Below, piece by piece: positions 8,063 to 15,307 of a DNA stretch of 41,292 nt. Under the pieces are notes generated by a model, which saw only the letters and a program-made list of their open reading frames with translations, had not been told where the DNA came from and ran no database searches. The stretch comes from an uncultured Collinsella sp. Lineage in GTDB: Bacteria; Actinomycetota; Coriobacteriia; Coriobacteriales; Coriobacteriaceae. The DNA lies in the NCBI GenBank assembly GCA_900545445.1, contig UQZH01000014.1, forward strand, positions 1-41,292, written 5' to 3'. Made by a program: the position numbers and the translations under genes. Within the stretch, counting starts at the first letter, position 1. Every line of letters begins with the position of its first letter.

Positions 8063-8095
8063 AATGTGACAAAGGGACAGTTCTTTTGTCACATT
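8063..8095. repeat. REP-like palindrome, TGTGACAAA family, copy 1
   Basis: AATGTGACAAA (8063-8073) pairs with TTTGTCACATT (8085-8095) around GGGACAGTTCT. Further copies lie at 13002-13034 (complete) and 9613-9622 and 19701-19727 (partial). It lies 8 bp after a stop codon and could act as a 3'-end hairpin. Confidence 0.8.
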
Positions 8096-8130
8096 CGCGG
8101 GTGGTGTCCCTTCTTTTTGCTTATAATCTC

Positions 8131-8229
8131 AAATCTCTACATTTCATCAGATTTTAGGTTCTAAAAATTCTGCGTTTCATCGATAATCAAGCGTATAAAA
8201 CTTTGCATTTCATTTGATGACACCGAGGG
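8131..8229 (+). repeat. Three-unit array with 33-bp period upstream of ATPase 1
   Basis: The three contiguous units are 8131-8163, 8164-8196 and 8197-8229. Every unit has AAA at positions 1-3 and TTTCAT at positions 12-17, with consensus AAAaYTYTRCRTTTCATY. The conserved cores start at 8139, 8172 and 8205, exactly 33 bp apart. The last unit runs into the ribosome binding site (GAGGGGAG, 8225-8232) of the downstream gene. It is AT-rich against the GC-rich background. It probably is a set of protein-binding sites controlling or recognised by the ATPase. Confidence 0.65.
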
Positions 8230-8237
8230 GAGAGCCT

Positions 8238-9599
8238 ATGCTGCGCAGGAAAATAGCGGCAGAGCTGGAGCGTTGGCTGAAGTCTTCCGAGCAAAAGGCC
8301 TTGTTCATTACGGGTTCTCGCCAGATTGGCAAAAGCTATTCGATTCGCGCATTTGGCAAAGCCAACCATGCAACCTACATCGAGCTTAACCTCATGGAAA
8401 ACCGCCAGGCAAAAGATGCTCTTCTCGAGGCGCGGAATGCCGATGATTTCATCAGCAGGGTGACGCTTCTTTCGGGAAAGTCGATTGCGCCAGGCAAAAC
8501 GCTCGTGTTTATCGATGAGGTCCAAGAGGCCCCCGACATCATGACGATGGCAAAGTTCCTTGTTGAGGACGGGAGGTGCCGCTGGGCGTTTTCGGGGTCA
8601 ATGCTCGGGACTCAGTTCAAGGGCGTCAGGTCCTATCCCGTGGGGTATGTCCACGAGCTTAGGATGTTCCCGCTCGATTTTGAGGAGTTTTGCTGGGCAA
8701 CCGGGGTGAGCGAGGGGGCTCGCCAAACGATACGTGACGCGTGTATCAGCGAGAGGCCCGTTCCTGATTACATTCATGACGCGATGATGGCAAACTTCAG
8801 GACCTATACCGTTGTCGGCGGAATGCCGGAGGTCGTGCAGCGTTTCCTTGACACGCAGGGCGACCTTGCCTCTGTTCGTCAGCTACAGTCAGAGCTCAAC
8901 GAACAGTACCGGCGGGATATCTCCAAGTATGCAAGCGGGCGAGCCCTTCAGGTGCAGAGCATTTACGATCAGCTCCCTATTATGCTCGAGGGCGAAAACA
9001 AGCGCTTCGTGCTCAATTCCATTGACCCCAAGGCTCACTACGAGAAGTATCAGCGAGATTTTGTATGGCTTGTCGATGCCGGCGTTGCTCTCAAAGCCGA
9101 TATCGTAACCGAGCCAAAATCGCCCTTGCTCAAGACGGCACGGCCATCGCAGTTCAAGCTATATCAATCGGATACGGGCATGTTGATGGCGCGCTACCCC
9201 GTCGGAGTCGCCCAAGCGGCGTATCTTGATAGCAAGGAGCCCAATCTGGGCAGCATTTACGAAAACGTGGTGGCCCAGCAGCTGGCTGCCCAAAATCGCC
9301 AGCTTTACTACTATCAGACAAAAAAGCGCGGTGAAGTGGACTTTGTGGTCGATGGACCGGATGGGACGGCTGTTCCGATCGAGGTTAAATCGGGCTCCTA
9401 TTACCACGCGCACGCTGCGCTCGGTCATGTGCTTGATACGGCTGAATATGGCGTAAGGCTCGGGATTGTTTTCTCGAGAGGCAACGTTGAGCGCAACGGA
9501 GCGGTTCTCTATTTGCCGCTATATGCGACCTGGGCCCTTTCGGATGTTTTGGGCGACTCCTGCGCCGAGGGGATAAAGCTGGAGGTCAAGCCTGTCTAG
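8238..9599 (+). CDS. AAA+ ATPase with C-terminal DUF4143 domain (COG1373), ATPase 1
   Basis: A 453-residue protein with an N-terminal AAA_14 ATPase domain: Walker A GSRQIGKS at residues 26-33, Walker B VFIDEVQ at about 90-96, a sensor-like FSGSMLG, then the conserved RMFPLDFEEF and YTVVGGMPEVV segments. The C-terminal DUF4143 region has SIYENVVAQQL followed by GEVDFVV and PIEVKSG. This is an E...D...ExK arrangement like PD-(D/E)XK nucleases, although nuclease activity is not established for the family. The start ATG at 8238 follows GAGGGGAG; an upstream in-frame TTG/ATG (8214/8217) lies inside the repeat array and is less likely. Its biological role is unknown. It has a distant paralogue at 10126-11496. 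Confidence 0.85.
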   Translation: MLRRKIAAELERWLKSSEQKALFITGSRQIGKSYSIRAFGKANHATYIELNLMENRQAKDALLEARNADDFISRVTLLSGKSIAPGKTLVFIDEVQEAPDIMTMAKFLVEDGRCRWAFSGSMLGTQFKGVRSYPVGYVHELRMFPLDFEEFCWATGVSEGARQTIRDACISERPVPDYIHDAMMANFRTYTVVGGMPEVVQRFLDTQGDLASVRQLQSELNEQYRRDISKYASGRALQVQSIYDQLPIMLEGENKRFVLNSIDPKAHYEKYQRDFVWLVDAGVALKADIVTEPKSPLLKTARPSQFKLYQSDTGMLMARYPVGVAQAAYLDSKEPNLGSIYENVVAQQLAAQNRQLYYYQTKKRGEVDFVVDGPDGTAVPIEVKSGSYYHAHAALGHVLDTAEYGVRLGIVFSRGNVERNGAVLYLPLYATWALSDVLGDSCAEGIKLEVKPV

Positions 9600-9612
9600 G
9601 GCTAGTCCCGGA

Positions 9613-9622
9613 TGTGACAAAG
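9613..9622. repeat. Half copy of the TGTGACAAA REP family
   Basis: TGTGACAAAG without its inverted partner, in the 46-bp gap between the convergent ATPase 1 and phosphatase genes. No other terminator is visible in this gap. Confidence 0.5.
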
Positions 9623-9645
9623 GCGTGGCCCGCGACCTCGATTGC

Positions 9646-10092
9646 CTACAGCTGCTCGAGCATAGCGGTGCAGCCGTCGAGTACGTCGCGGTAGGTGGCA
9701 TCGAAATTGCCGGTGTACCAGGGGTCGGCCACGTCGCCGGGGCGCTCGGTCCAATCGAGCATGCGCGTAATCTTGCCGTCGGGGTCGTCGCCAAAGATGC
9801 GACGCAGGCCACGCGCGTTCTCGTCGTCCATATAGACAATGTGGTCCCAGTCGCCATACTCCGCGCGACGCACCTGACGTGCACGATGTGCGACGACGGG
9901 AATCCCGACCTCGCGCAGCTTGGCAACGGTACCGTGGTGTGGCGGGTTGCCGATCTCCTCGGTCGAGGTCGCAGCGGAGTCAATGACAAACTCGCCCGCG
10001 CGCCCGGCGCGCCGCACCAGCTCGGTAAACACCGACTCAGCCATCGTCGAGCGACAGATGTTGCCATGGCAGATAAACAGTATGCGTTGCAT
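9646..10092 (-). CDS. Low-molecular-weight protein tyrosine phosphatase
   Basis: A 148-residue cytosolic phosphatase with the N-terminal P-loop CHGNICRS (C8, R14, S15; the CX5R signature) and the general-acid loop DPWYTGNFD near residue 122. The length is normal for the family. In bacteria such enzymes dephosphorylate tyrosine kinases, arginine-phosphorylated proteins or small substrates; which applies here cannot be seen. The ATG follows AAGGAAA at good spacing. It lies 33 bp downstream of ATPase 2 on the same strand, so the two may be co-transcribed, and is convergent with ATPase 1. Confidence 0.92.
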   Translation of the reverse strand: MQRILFICHGNICRSTMAESVFTELVRRAGRAGEFVIDSAATSTEEIGNPPHHGTVAKLREVGIPVVAHRARQVRRAEYGDWDHIVYMDDENARGLRRIFGDDPDGKITRMLDWTERPGDVADPWYTGNFDATYRDVLDGCTAMLEQL

Positions 10093-10125
10093 GAGCGGTT
10101 TCCTTTCTAGGCGGTCGTGCAGGGC

Positions 10126-11496
10126 TTACAGACTGCTCTTGAGGCAGTTTGCTCCAATAAAGCCCGCTGCGTACAAGGGGAGGTGGCGTAGCTCGCGCCC
10201 GTCATCGGTTTCGCTGCGGAAAAAATTGTTCTCGGACAAAATGTAGGCATATGGCGATCGGGCTTTGTCCATGAACGACCCGAGGGTTCTCGCGCGCACG
10301 TTGCGTGCGGACTTTACCTCGACGGGCACGATTTCCATACGGTCGGTCTGAAGTAGAAAATCGAGCTCGCCGGTCGTCTTCCAAGACGACGGCGGCACCC
10401 AGTAATACGTCTGCAAGCTGTTACCCGAAAATGCTTGCATGACCGAGTTTTCCGCCAGGGCGCCTCGGAAGTCGGAAGATAGCGCTATGGCGGAATCTTC
10501 TTTGAGGTCGAGCCAGAGCCTCGGGTTGATGCCGAGTTTGTAGAACATGAGGCCGGTATCGAGAAGATAGACCTTAAAGAAACTTCCATCTTCGTCGTCG
10601 AAGGGAACGAGGGGAGGCTCGATGCCTTCGGTCAGGTTGTTGACCGATATGATACCGGCGCCTTCGAGCCAGTCGAGCGGCTCGATAAGCTTGGCGCGAC
10701 GGCCTCCGCGTTCGACCTCGGAGTACTTGAATTTTTTTGTGGACGATCTCAGCAGCTGGGACGGAATGGAGCGCCAGACCTTGCGTGCCGCCACGCCGCT
10801 GATCCCGTTTTCGGGGTCGGTCATATCGGCGGTATAGGTCTCGTTGATTTCGCGCTGCTCGACGCGCGCATCCTCGATGGATAACGTCTTGCGATATGCG
10901 TTGACGGCGGCGGGCATGCCGCCCACGATCTGGTATCGATGAAACAGGCTGAGCGCGGCTTGGTGCGCGGCGTAGGTCTCGAGCGTGCCGGCGTGGGTAC
11001 GAATGGCATCGGCCATCTGCTCCTCATCGAGCGCCCAGAGAAACTCCTCGAACGACATAGGATGCATGGTCTCTTGACGAACGCCGCTGGGAAAAGGCAG
11101 CTTACGTTTGCGCGTGGCGACGCCGAGCTGACTGCCGGTCGCGCATATGCGCCAGCCCGAACCCGAAAAAAAGCGAAGCGAGTTGAGCGCCCGTTCGCAG
11201 AGCTGCACCTCGTCAAACAGGATGAAGGTGGTTTCTTTGCGAATGGGGGCGCGTTTATAGTCTGAAATCCGCGCCACGATGGTGTCAACGTCGTCGGTGG
11301 GACAATCGAACAGCGGAGCGATCAGCTCAAGATCGGTCTGAAAGTCGAGTTTGACAAACGCATCGCCGGCGATTCGCCTGCCGATTTCCTCGGCAGCGTA
11401 CGTTTTGCCTACGCGTCGCGCACCACGGATGAGGAGGGGGCGTGAGGCGTCCTTTGTCGCCCATGATTCGATAACGGACTCGATTGATCTGCGCAT
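10126..11496 (-). CDS. AAA+ ATPase with C-terminal DUF4143 domain (COG1373), ATPase 2
   Basis: A 456-residue protein of the same architecture as the gene at 8238-9599 but clearly diverged: Walker A GARRVGKT (residues 24-31), Walker B FILFDEVQ, the HPMSFEEFLWAL and QIVGGMPAAV motifs, and a C-terminal ALAENSVMQAF, GELDFLLQ and PVEVKSAR series that reproduces the E...D...ExK pattern. The start ATG at 11496 follows GAAAGG. It is preceded by its own three-unit 33-bp palindromic array (11507-11605) and followed after 33 bp by the tyrosine phosphatase gene. The two ATPases are oriented towards each other. Function is unknown; proposals must rest on the family being DNA-binding or nuclease-like, which is not proven. 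Confidence 0.85.
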   Translation of the reverse strand: MRRSIESVIESWATKDASRPLLIRGARRVGKTYAAEEIGRRIAGDAFVKLDFQTDLELIAPLFDCPTDDVDTIVARISDYKRAPIRKETTFILFDEVQLCERALNSLRFFSGSGWRICATGSQLGVATRKRKLPFPSGVRQETMHPMSFEEFLWALDEEQMADAIRTHAGTLETYAAHQAALSLFHRYQIVGGMPAAVNAYRKTLSIEDARVEQREINETYTADMTDPENGISGVAARKVWRSIPSQLLRSSTKKFKYSEVERGGRRAKLIEPLDWLEGAGIISVNNLTEGIEPPLVPFDDEDGSFFKVYLLDTGLMFYKLGINPRLWLDLKEDSAIALSSDFRGALAENSVMQAFSGNSLQTYYWVPPSSWKTTGELDFLLQTDRMEIVPVEVKSARNVRARTLGSFMDKARSPYAYILSENNFFRSETDDGRELRHLPLYAAGFIGANCLKSSL

Positions 11497-11506
11497 GGGG
11501 CCGCCT

Positions 11507-11605
11507 TTCCAATTTCGTGTACTTCAGATACATAGTTTAGTACGATTTCATGTACTTGAAATACACGAAATAATAGAAAAGCGTGTATCTCAAATACACG
11601 AAATT
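11507..11605 (-). repeat. Three-unit palindromic array with 33-bp period upstream of ATPase 2
   Basis: The palindromic cores are at 11517-11533, 11550-11566 and 11583-11599, again exactly 33 bp apart. Read on the gene strand, each is close to TTTCGTGTATTTSARRTACACGAAA; the middle one is an almost perfect palindrome. The array ends about 10-20 bp before the start codon. The repeat sequence differs from that of the other array (8131-8229), but copy number, period and position relative to the start codon are the same. They are likely binding sites for a dimeric protein. Confidence 0.72.
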
Positions 11606-11690
11606 GCACTGCTGAAGCTTCCAGGCGGATAAACATACTCATATTGGGCGGTTTTCACCGGTTACTCGCCACCTTGGGCTATGTTTGCCC

Positions 11691-12944
11691 CTATGCCCGT
11701 ATTGAGGGCCGTGCTGATTGACGACGGCGCTCCCAGCGAGCCAGCTTAATCGTCACCAGCGTGAGCGCCCAGGCCACAAGCGAGAACGCGGCACCCACGG
11801 CGCCCACGTACGCAATGCCAACGCCGCTTACCACGGCACCGCCCACTGCGGTGCCAAACGAGATGCCGACGTTAAATGCCATGGGCTCAACCGAACTTGC
11901 GAGCACCATCGATTTGGGATGGCGGCTGCGAGCCACGTCCATAAAGTGCGTGATGCACGATACCGAGAACAGGTACATGAGCATCGCCAGGCTAAAGACA
12001 AAGACCAGCGCGAGCGGCATGGTGCCGCCCACAGCAAACAGCCCGAGCAACGCCGCAGCCTGCAGCACAAACGTAACCAGCAGCGCCTTCATGCCAAAGC
12101 GCGCATCAATCCATCCGCCCAGGATGTTCGAGATCAGGCAGAACACGCCGTAGGCCATAAGCGTGGTACTGGCTTCGACCGTGCCCATGCCCAGCACCTG
12201 CTCAAGATAAGGCGTCACGTAGCCGTAGAATACGTAGACCGAGCCCACACCAAACAAGAAGATGAGCATGCCGGTGATGATACTCGGCTCGCGTAGTAGC
12301 CCCGCCTGCTCGCGGAAGGTGGCGGGCTCATCGGTCTGCCCGGCGCGAGGCATAAACGCCACGAGCGCTCCGCAGATCAGAACGGCAAAGGTCAGCGTGC
12401 CGTACATGGCCACGTGCCAATCGAGCGTGTCGGCCACAAACTTGCCGATCGAAGTGACAAAGACCATTGCCACGGAAAACGCACCGTACACGACCGAGAT
12501 GGCGAGTGAGGTTTGCTGCGGGGACAGCAGCTCAGGGATGTACGTCACGCCCACGGCGAGCAGCGCACCCGAGACAGAGCCCAGGACAATGCGCGAGATA
12601 AAGAGCACTTGGAAGTTGGGCGCTAGCGCCATAACCAAATTGCCGAGCACAAAGACGATGCTATAGCACACGAGCAGCTGGTAGCGGCGAAAACGCCCCG
12701 TGCCAAGCGCAAGCACCGGCGTAGCGATAGCGTAGACGAGCGCGAACACGCTGATGAGCTGGCCCGCAGTGGCAAGTGATACGCCGAGTTCCGTTGCCAA
12801 GTCGCTCTCGATACCGATGACCACGAACTCGGAGCAGCCGAGCGAGAATCCCAACAGCACGAGCAGCGCCAGGCAGAGCTTGGTGCGCGCGGGGGAGAGC
12901 GCGGCGGCGGTTGGCTTACTTTTAGGCGTGGTTGCGGCGGTCAA
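11691..12944 (-). CDS. MFS transporter, DHA1-type (AraJ/YdhP-like exporter)
   Basis: A 417-residue integral membrane protein with about 12 hydrophobic segments and the N-terminal family signature GCSEFVVIGIESDLATELGV; drug:H+ antiporter-1 proteins of the AraJ/sugar-efflux group commonly have xxEFVxxGLLPxxA at this place. The motif-A region between helices 2 and 3 is GTGRFRRYQLLV. Exported compounds cannot be told from sequence. The start is taken as TTG at 12944, eight bases after GGAG. The frame stays open a further 40 codons upstream, but that stretch crosses a REP element and is not likely to be translated. It is transcribed divergently from the gene at 13205. Confidence 0.85.
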   Translation of the reverse strand: MTAATTPKSKPTAAALSPARTKLCLALLVLLGFSLGCSEFVVIGIESDLATELGVSLATAGQLISVFALVYAIATPVLALGTGRFRRYQLLVCYSIVFVLGNLVMALAPNFQVLFISRIVLGSVSGALLAVGVTYIPELLSPQQTSLAISVVYGAFSVAMVFVTSIGKFVADTLDWHVAMYGTLTFAVLICGALVAFMPRAGQTDEPATFREQAGLLREPSIITGMLIFLFGVGSVYVFYGYVTPYLEQVLGMGTVEASTTLMAYGVFCLISNILGGWIDARFGMKALLVTFVLQAAALLGLFAVGGTMPLALVFVFSLAMLMYLFSVSCITHFMDVARSRHPKSMVLASSVEPMAFNVGISFGTAVGGAVVSGVGIAYVGAVGAAFSLVAWALTLVTIKLARWERRRQSARPSIRA

Positions 12945-13001
12945 GGTTGTCACTCCAATGTCGCATGAATAGGCGGGATTCAATCCCTGCAACTCTAGCA
13001 G

Positions 13002-13034
13002 AATGTGACAAAGGGGCAGCTCCTTTGTCACATT
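13002..13034. repeat. REP-like palindrome, TGTGACAAAGG family, copy 2
   Basis: Perfect 13-bp arms AATGTGACAAAGG (13002-13014) and CCTTTGTCACATT (13022-13034) with a 7-base loop. It lies 58 bp upstream of the TTG start of the MFS gene. Confidence 0.85.
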
Positions 13035-13057
13035 GCGCTGCCAGCCAGTCGCCCAAG

Positions 13058-13116
13058 CCGTCACAACATTCGGCGAAAATCTCGAAAACGAGGAAAAGCG
13101 CCGAATGTTGTGACGG
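13058..13116. repeat. 59-bp inverted repeat with nested hairpin
   Basis: CCGTCACAACATTCGGCG (13058-13075) is repeated exactly in inverse orientation at 13099-13116 (18 of 18). Inside is a small CTCG-AAAA-CGAG hairpin (13081-13092). It is followed by TTTT on the + strand. Its place between two divergent genes argues against a simple terminator. It is more likely a small non-autonomous repeat. Confidence 0.75.
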
Positions 13117-13204
13117 TTTTCCTGTCTGTGTCGGCGAGCTCTGGCGCCGTCTGCGGGTATAAGACTAGCAAGTGTTTATTTGCGAGGCCTAAGGGGCGCC
13201 CCGT

Positions 13205-14071
13205 ATGGATATCGATAACTTTGAATGGTGGTATAGCGAGGGCGAGGCTCCGGACGAGGAGTGGGACGAGCCCGCGCCGCGTGACGTGTCGAGCGACGAA
13301 GACGAGACCGGTAACGATGCCGTCGAGATGGACGCCGCCTCCGACCCCGTCGAGCCCCTGACCTTTGAACAGGCCTGGGCCCAGGCCGAGGCCGACGAGG
13401 CAAAGGCCGATGCCACGGCCACGCTGGGTGAGCCAGCCGACATGTCCATCTCGCCGGCAAAGACCCCGCAACCGCGCCACACCATCGACCCCGGCAGTAC
13501 GGCATCTTTCAGCATTCTCGACGTGCCCGCGCAAGGCGCCCAGGCGCCAGCGCCCACGCATCGCCCCGACCTGGCTCGTGAGGAAGACGCGGGCCGCCGT
13601 TCTCCGCTCGGCCCCATCCTCATCGCCTTCATGGCCGGCGTAATCGCCTGCTCGGCAATCGGCAGCATCTGGGGTCATGTCGAGCAGCAGCGCCAAGACG
13701 CCGCCAAGGTCGAGATGTCCGTCGAGCAATCGCTCAGCCGCACGCGCTCGGTGCATGTGTCGGTCGAGGTTAAGGACGGCGCGACGTGGGATACCGCGCG
13801 CGGCGACAGCCAAATGCTCGTCCATATCGTGGGCCGCACGCTCAGGGGACAAGCAATCGACGAGTACCAATACGTCAATTCCGAAGGTGACGGTATCGAG
13901 CTCAAGCCCGGCGACTACGAGCTCACGGTCGATGAGCCACCCGTCGCCACCGACGGCACGCGTTACCGCGCCTCAAAGCGCATGGTCCCGGTGAGTTTTA
14001 ATTCACAGGCGCCCGACACGGTCGATAGCACGCCGCAGGGCGGGTTTGACCTTTACGCTATTGCTCAATAA
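13205..14071 (+). CDS. Uncharacterised single-pass membrane protein with acidic N-terminus
   Basis: Not recognised as a known family. The 288 residues divide into a strongly acidic, low-complexity cytoplasmic part (about 1-130, rich in Asp, Glu, Ala and Pro), one membrane segment (about 135-155, PILIAFMAGVIACSAIGSIWG), and an outside domain of about 130 residues. The outside part begins with a helix (EQQRQDAAKVEMSVEQSL) and continues with beta-rich sequence containing SVHVSVEVKDG and LKPGDYELTVDEPP, reminiscent of a small Ig-like or carboxypeptidase-regulatory-like fold. That resemblance is inference. The ATG follows AAGGGG. It precedes an aldose epimerase gene by 79 bp. A role at the cell envelope is likely but unspecified. 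Confidence 0.7.
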   Translation: MDIDNFEWWYSEGEAPDEEWDEPAPRDVSSDEDETGNDAVEMDAASDPVEPLTFEQAWAQAEADEAKADATATLGEPADMSISPAKTPQPRHTIDPGSTASFSILDVPAQGAQAPAPTHRPDLAREEDAGRRSPLGPILIAFMAGVIACSAIGSIWGHVEQQRQDAAKVEMSVEQSLSRTRSVHVSVEVKDGATWDTARGDSQMLVHIVGRTLRGQAIDEYQYVNSEGDGIELKPGDYELTVDEPPVATDGTRYRASKRMVPVSFNSQAPDTVDSTPQGGFDLYAIAQ

Positions 14072-14150
14072 CTGCGCCTGCCGCTCAGCCCTGCTGCCAA
14101 GAGTGGGACAATAACCCTCGACACTGTTGTTTACTTTTGGAGGAAGTAGC

Positions 14151-15044
14151 ATGTCCACCGTCACTACCATCAAGCGCGGCGGCCTCACCGCGGCCATCGA
14201 TTCCATGGGCGCCCAGCTCACGAGCCTTGCCCTCAACGGCAATGAGTATCTGTGGCAGGGCGACCCGGCCTTTTGGGGCAAGCACGCGCCCATCCTGTTC
14301 CCCATCGTGGGATCGCTGCGCAACAACACGGCGACGTCTGCCGCCGGCACCTGCGAGATGGCGCGCCACGGCATCGCGCGTATCGTGGAGCACAAGATCG
14401 TCGAGGTGTCGGAGGACAGTTCGTCCGTTACCTACGAGCTCACCGACACGCCCGAGTCGCTCAAGGCGTTCCCATTCCACTTTAAGCTCAACATGACCTA
14501 TGCCCTGACCGGCGACGCCACCCTTACGCAGACCTTTGCCGTCACCAACACCGGCGACGTGGACCTGCCGTTCTCGGTGGGCGGCCACCCCGCATTTAAC
14601 GTGCCCGCCCCCGGTGCCGAGGACGAGGCGTTCGAGGATTACGAGCTGGCGTTTACCGAGGCTTGGACTAACGAGGCCCCCGTCATCACGCCCGATGGCC
14701 TTATGACGTTCGAGGGTAGCTACAAGGCCCCCGATAACTCGGACGTGCTGCCCATCACGCACCGCAGCTTCGATAACGACGCCATCATGTTCACCGATAC
14801 CCCGGGCTCCACGCTCACGCTGCGCGGCCGCAAGTCGGGCCACGGCGTCAAGATCGACTTTGAAGGCTTTAAGTACATCGGCGTGTGGTCCGCCGCCAAC
14901 GACGCTCCGTTTGTGGCGCTCGAGCCTTGGACCGGTCACACCACCATGTCCACCGAGGACGACGTCTTTGAGCACAAGGTCAACACCATCACCTTGGCCC
15001 CCGGCGCTACCGATAAACGCAGCTTTAGCGTCACCTTGCTCTAG
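14151..15044 (+). CDS. Aldose 1-epimerase family protein (LacX-like)
   Basis: A 297-residue beta-sandwich mutarotase-family protein, likely interconverting alpha and beta anomers of a hexose or hexose phosphate. Seen: the early YLWQGDPAFWGKHAPILFP motif, RHG at about residues 73-75, the GGHPAFNVP motif (the usual catalytic histidine position, about residue 146), and VALEPWTGHT near the C-terminus, where the family has its glutamate. The ATG at 14151 has GGAGGA eight bases upstream. Substrate is not evident; LacX-like members are common near sugar genes, but none are adjacent here. The stop is directly followed by a structured repeat containing a terminator-like hairpin. Confidence 0.85.
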   Translation: MSTVTTIKRGGLTAAIDSMGAQLTSLALNGNEYLWQGDPAFWGKHAPILFPIVGSLRNNTATSAAGTCEMARHGIARIVEHKIVEVSEDSSSVTYELTDTPESLKAFPFHFKLNMTYALTGDATLTQTFAVTNTGDVDLPFSVGGHPAFNVPAPGAEDEAFEDYELAFTEAWTNEAPVITPDGLMTFEGSYKAPDNSDVLPITHRSFDNDAIMFTDTPGSTLTLRGRKSGHGVKIDFEGFKYIGVWSAANDAPFVALEPWTGHTTMSTEDDVFEHKVNTITLAPGATDKRSFSVTLL

Positions 15045-15049
15045 AGGTT

Positions 15050-15183
15050 CCGCCGCTCGGTCGATGCTGCGTGCCGTCCAGAGCGATAATTTGTCATTCA
15101 AAAGGCAAGGCATAGACCTTCTGGTCATGCCTTGTCTTTTTCATGCCACTTGTTCGCTCTGGACGTCGCTCGCCGGCATTGCC
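15050..15183 (+). repeat. Structured composite repeat, copy 4, with embedded terminator
   Basis: This copy lacks the first GTTAC hairpin but keeps GGTCGATGCTGC, a perfect long-range 12-bp stem CGTCCAGAGCGA/TCGCTCTGGACG (15075-15086, 15154-15165) and an inner hairpin (15104-15118 with 15123-15136) followed by TTTTT (15137-15141). It begins directly after the epimerase stop and probably ends that transcript. It shares AATTTGTCATTCAAAAGGCA with the copy at 36597. Confidence 0.78.
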
Positions 15184-15307
15184 AAAACATCGACGTCCCC
15201 AATGACTACCATGTGTCTATTAATTTTTCGAGCTTGTGCTGCACTGCTGGTCGCTGGCGTATATCCTGTTAAGTCGTCAGCATACGATTCAACAGGGAAG
15301 GCAGATT

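Noticed and set aside
8131..8229. A small CRISPR array
   Set aside because: The 33-bp period is too short for repeat plus spacer, units are degenerate throughout and no cas gene is near.
11409..11642. A minus-strand 77-residue protein with 11-residue repeats over the ATPase 2 array
   Set aside because: It overlaps the ATPase start in another frame, and its periodicity simply follows from the 33-bp DNA repeats. No ribosome binding site of note.
12945..13064. N-terminal extension of the MFS transporter
   Set aside because: It would translate through a REP palindrome and adds non-family sequence; the TTG at 12944 has a well-spaced GGAG.
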